Positions 11,604 through 11,620 of a DNA stretch of 11,620 nt are shown here, in pieces (position 1 is the first letter of the stretch; the number at the start of each line of letters is the position of its first letter). This stretch comes from Aliterella sp. RAGGC_92 (lineage in GTDB: Bacteria > Cyanobacteriota > Cyanobacteriia > Cyanobacteriales > Chroococcidiopsidaceae). The notes under the pieces are model-generated. The model did not search any database, had not been told where the DNA came from, and saw nothing but the letters and a program-made list of their open reading frames with translations. Position numbers and translations under genes: made by a program. The stretch covers positions 1 through 11,620 of the forward strand of contig JAPJOW010000020.1 in NCBI GenBank assembly GCA_030826005.1. The letters are read 5' to 3'.

Positions 11604-11620
11604 AATATTTCCTTTCATAG

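Noticed and set aside
1..11620. CRISPR arrays, tRNA or rRNA genes, insertion sequences and integron integrase
   Set aside because: I looked for regularly spaced repeats, cloverleaf-like sequences, transposase motifs and tyrosine recombinase motifs and saw none.

Overview
The window looks like a piece of a cyanobacterial chromosome. The octamer GCGATCGC (HIP1, a hallmark of many cyanobacterial genomes) occurs about 19 times by my hand count in 11.6 kb, far above chance. The protein set also fits: a zinc-less S14, a TPM-domain thylakoid-type protein, a PAP/fibrillin protein, a short-linker MutL and several small cyanobacterial-type proteins. I cannot name the genus from this sequence.

Layout. 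(1) 1-1312 is accessory and read on the minus strand: a VapBC-like toxin-antitoxin pair (RHH-type antitoxin plus PIN toxin), a doubtful small ORF and a conserved 73-aa protein. (2) 1492-7775 is a conserved chromosomal block: a 109-aa protein convergent with rpsN over a shared terminator, then map (divergent from rpsN), a small anchored membrane protein, a YtxH protein followed by a DUF948-like coiled-coil membrane protein, a rhomboid-family protein, a secreted TPM-domain protein, and mutL. (3) 7776-11620 is accessory again: a Panacea (PanA) antitoxin with a PemK/MazF-like toxin, a BrnTA pair, a P-loop kinase-like protein, a PAP/fibrillin protein and a second BrnA antitoxin at the right edge whose partner would lie outside the window.

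Two signals stand out. First, the PanAT operon is followed by an 85-bp sequence with the architecture of an integron attC site (RYYYAAC, L-box-like half, stem-forming middle, L-box-like half, GTTRRRY). The PIN toxin gene ends inside a second, half-degenerate attC-like sequence. This suggests that toxin-antitoxin pairs were carried as integron-type cassettes, although no integrase is visible here. Second, a HIP1-centred repeat of about 40-50 bp occurs five times in one orientation. Four copies lie between successive modules on the right (before BrnTA, between BrnTA and the kinase, between the kinase and the PAP gene, and after the PAP gene), and one lies at the 3' end of the leftmost gene. In two copies the TGCTAC end of the repeat supplies the stop codon of the adjacent gene. 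These repeats are the least explained feature of the window.

How the genes work together: the core block holds housekeeping functions (translation, N-terminal methionine removal, mismatch repair, membrane quality control) with no single pathway. The accessory flanks hold three complete toxin-antitoxin modules and part of a fourth, each with the usual overlapping or near-abutting gene pair.
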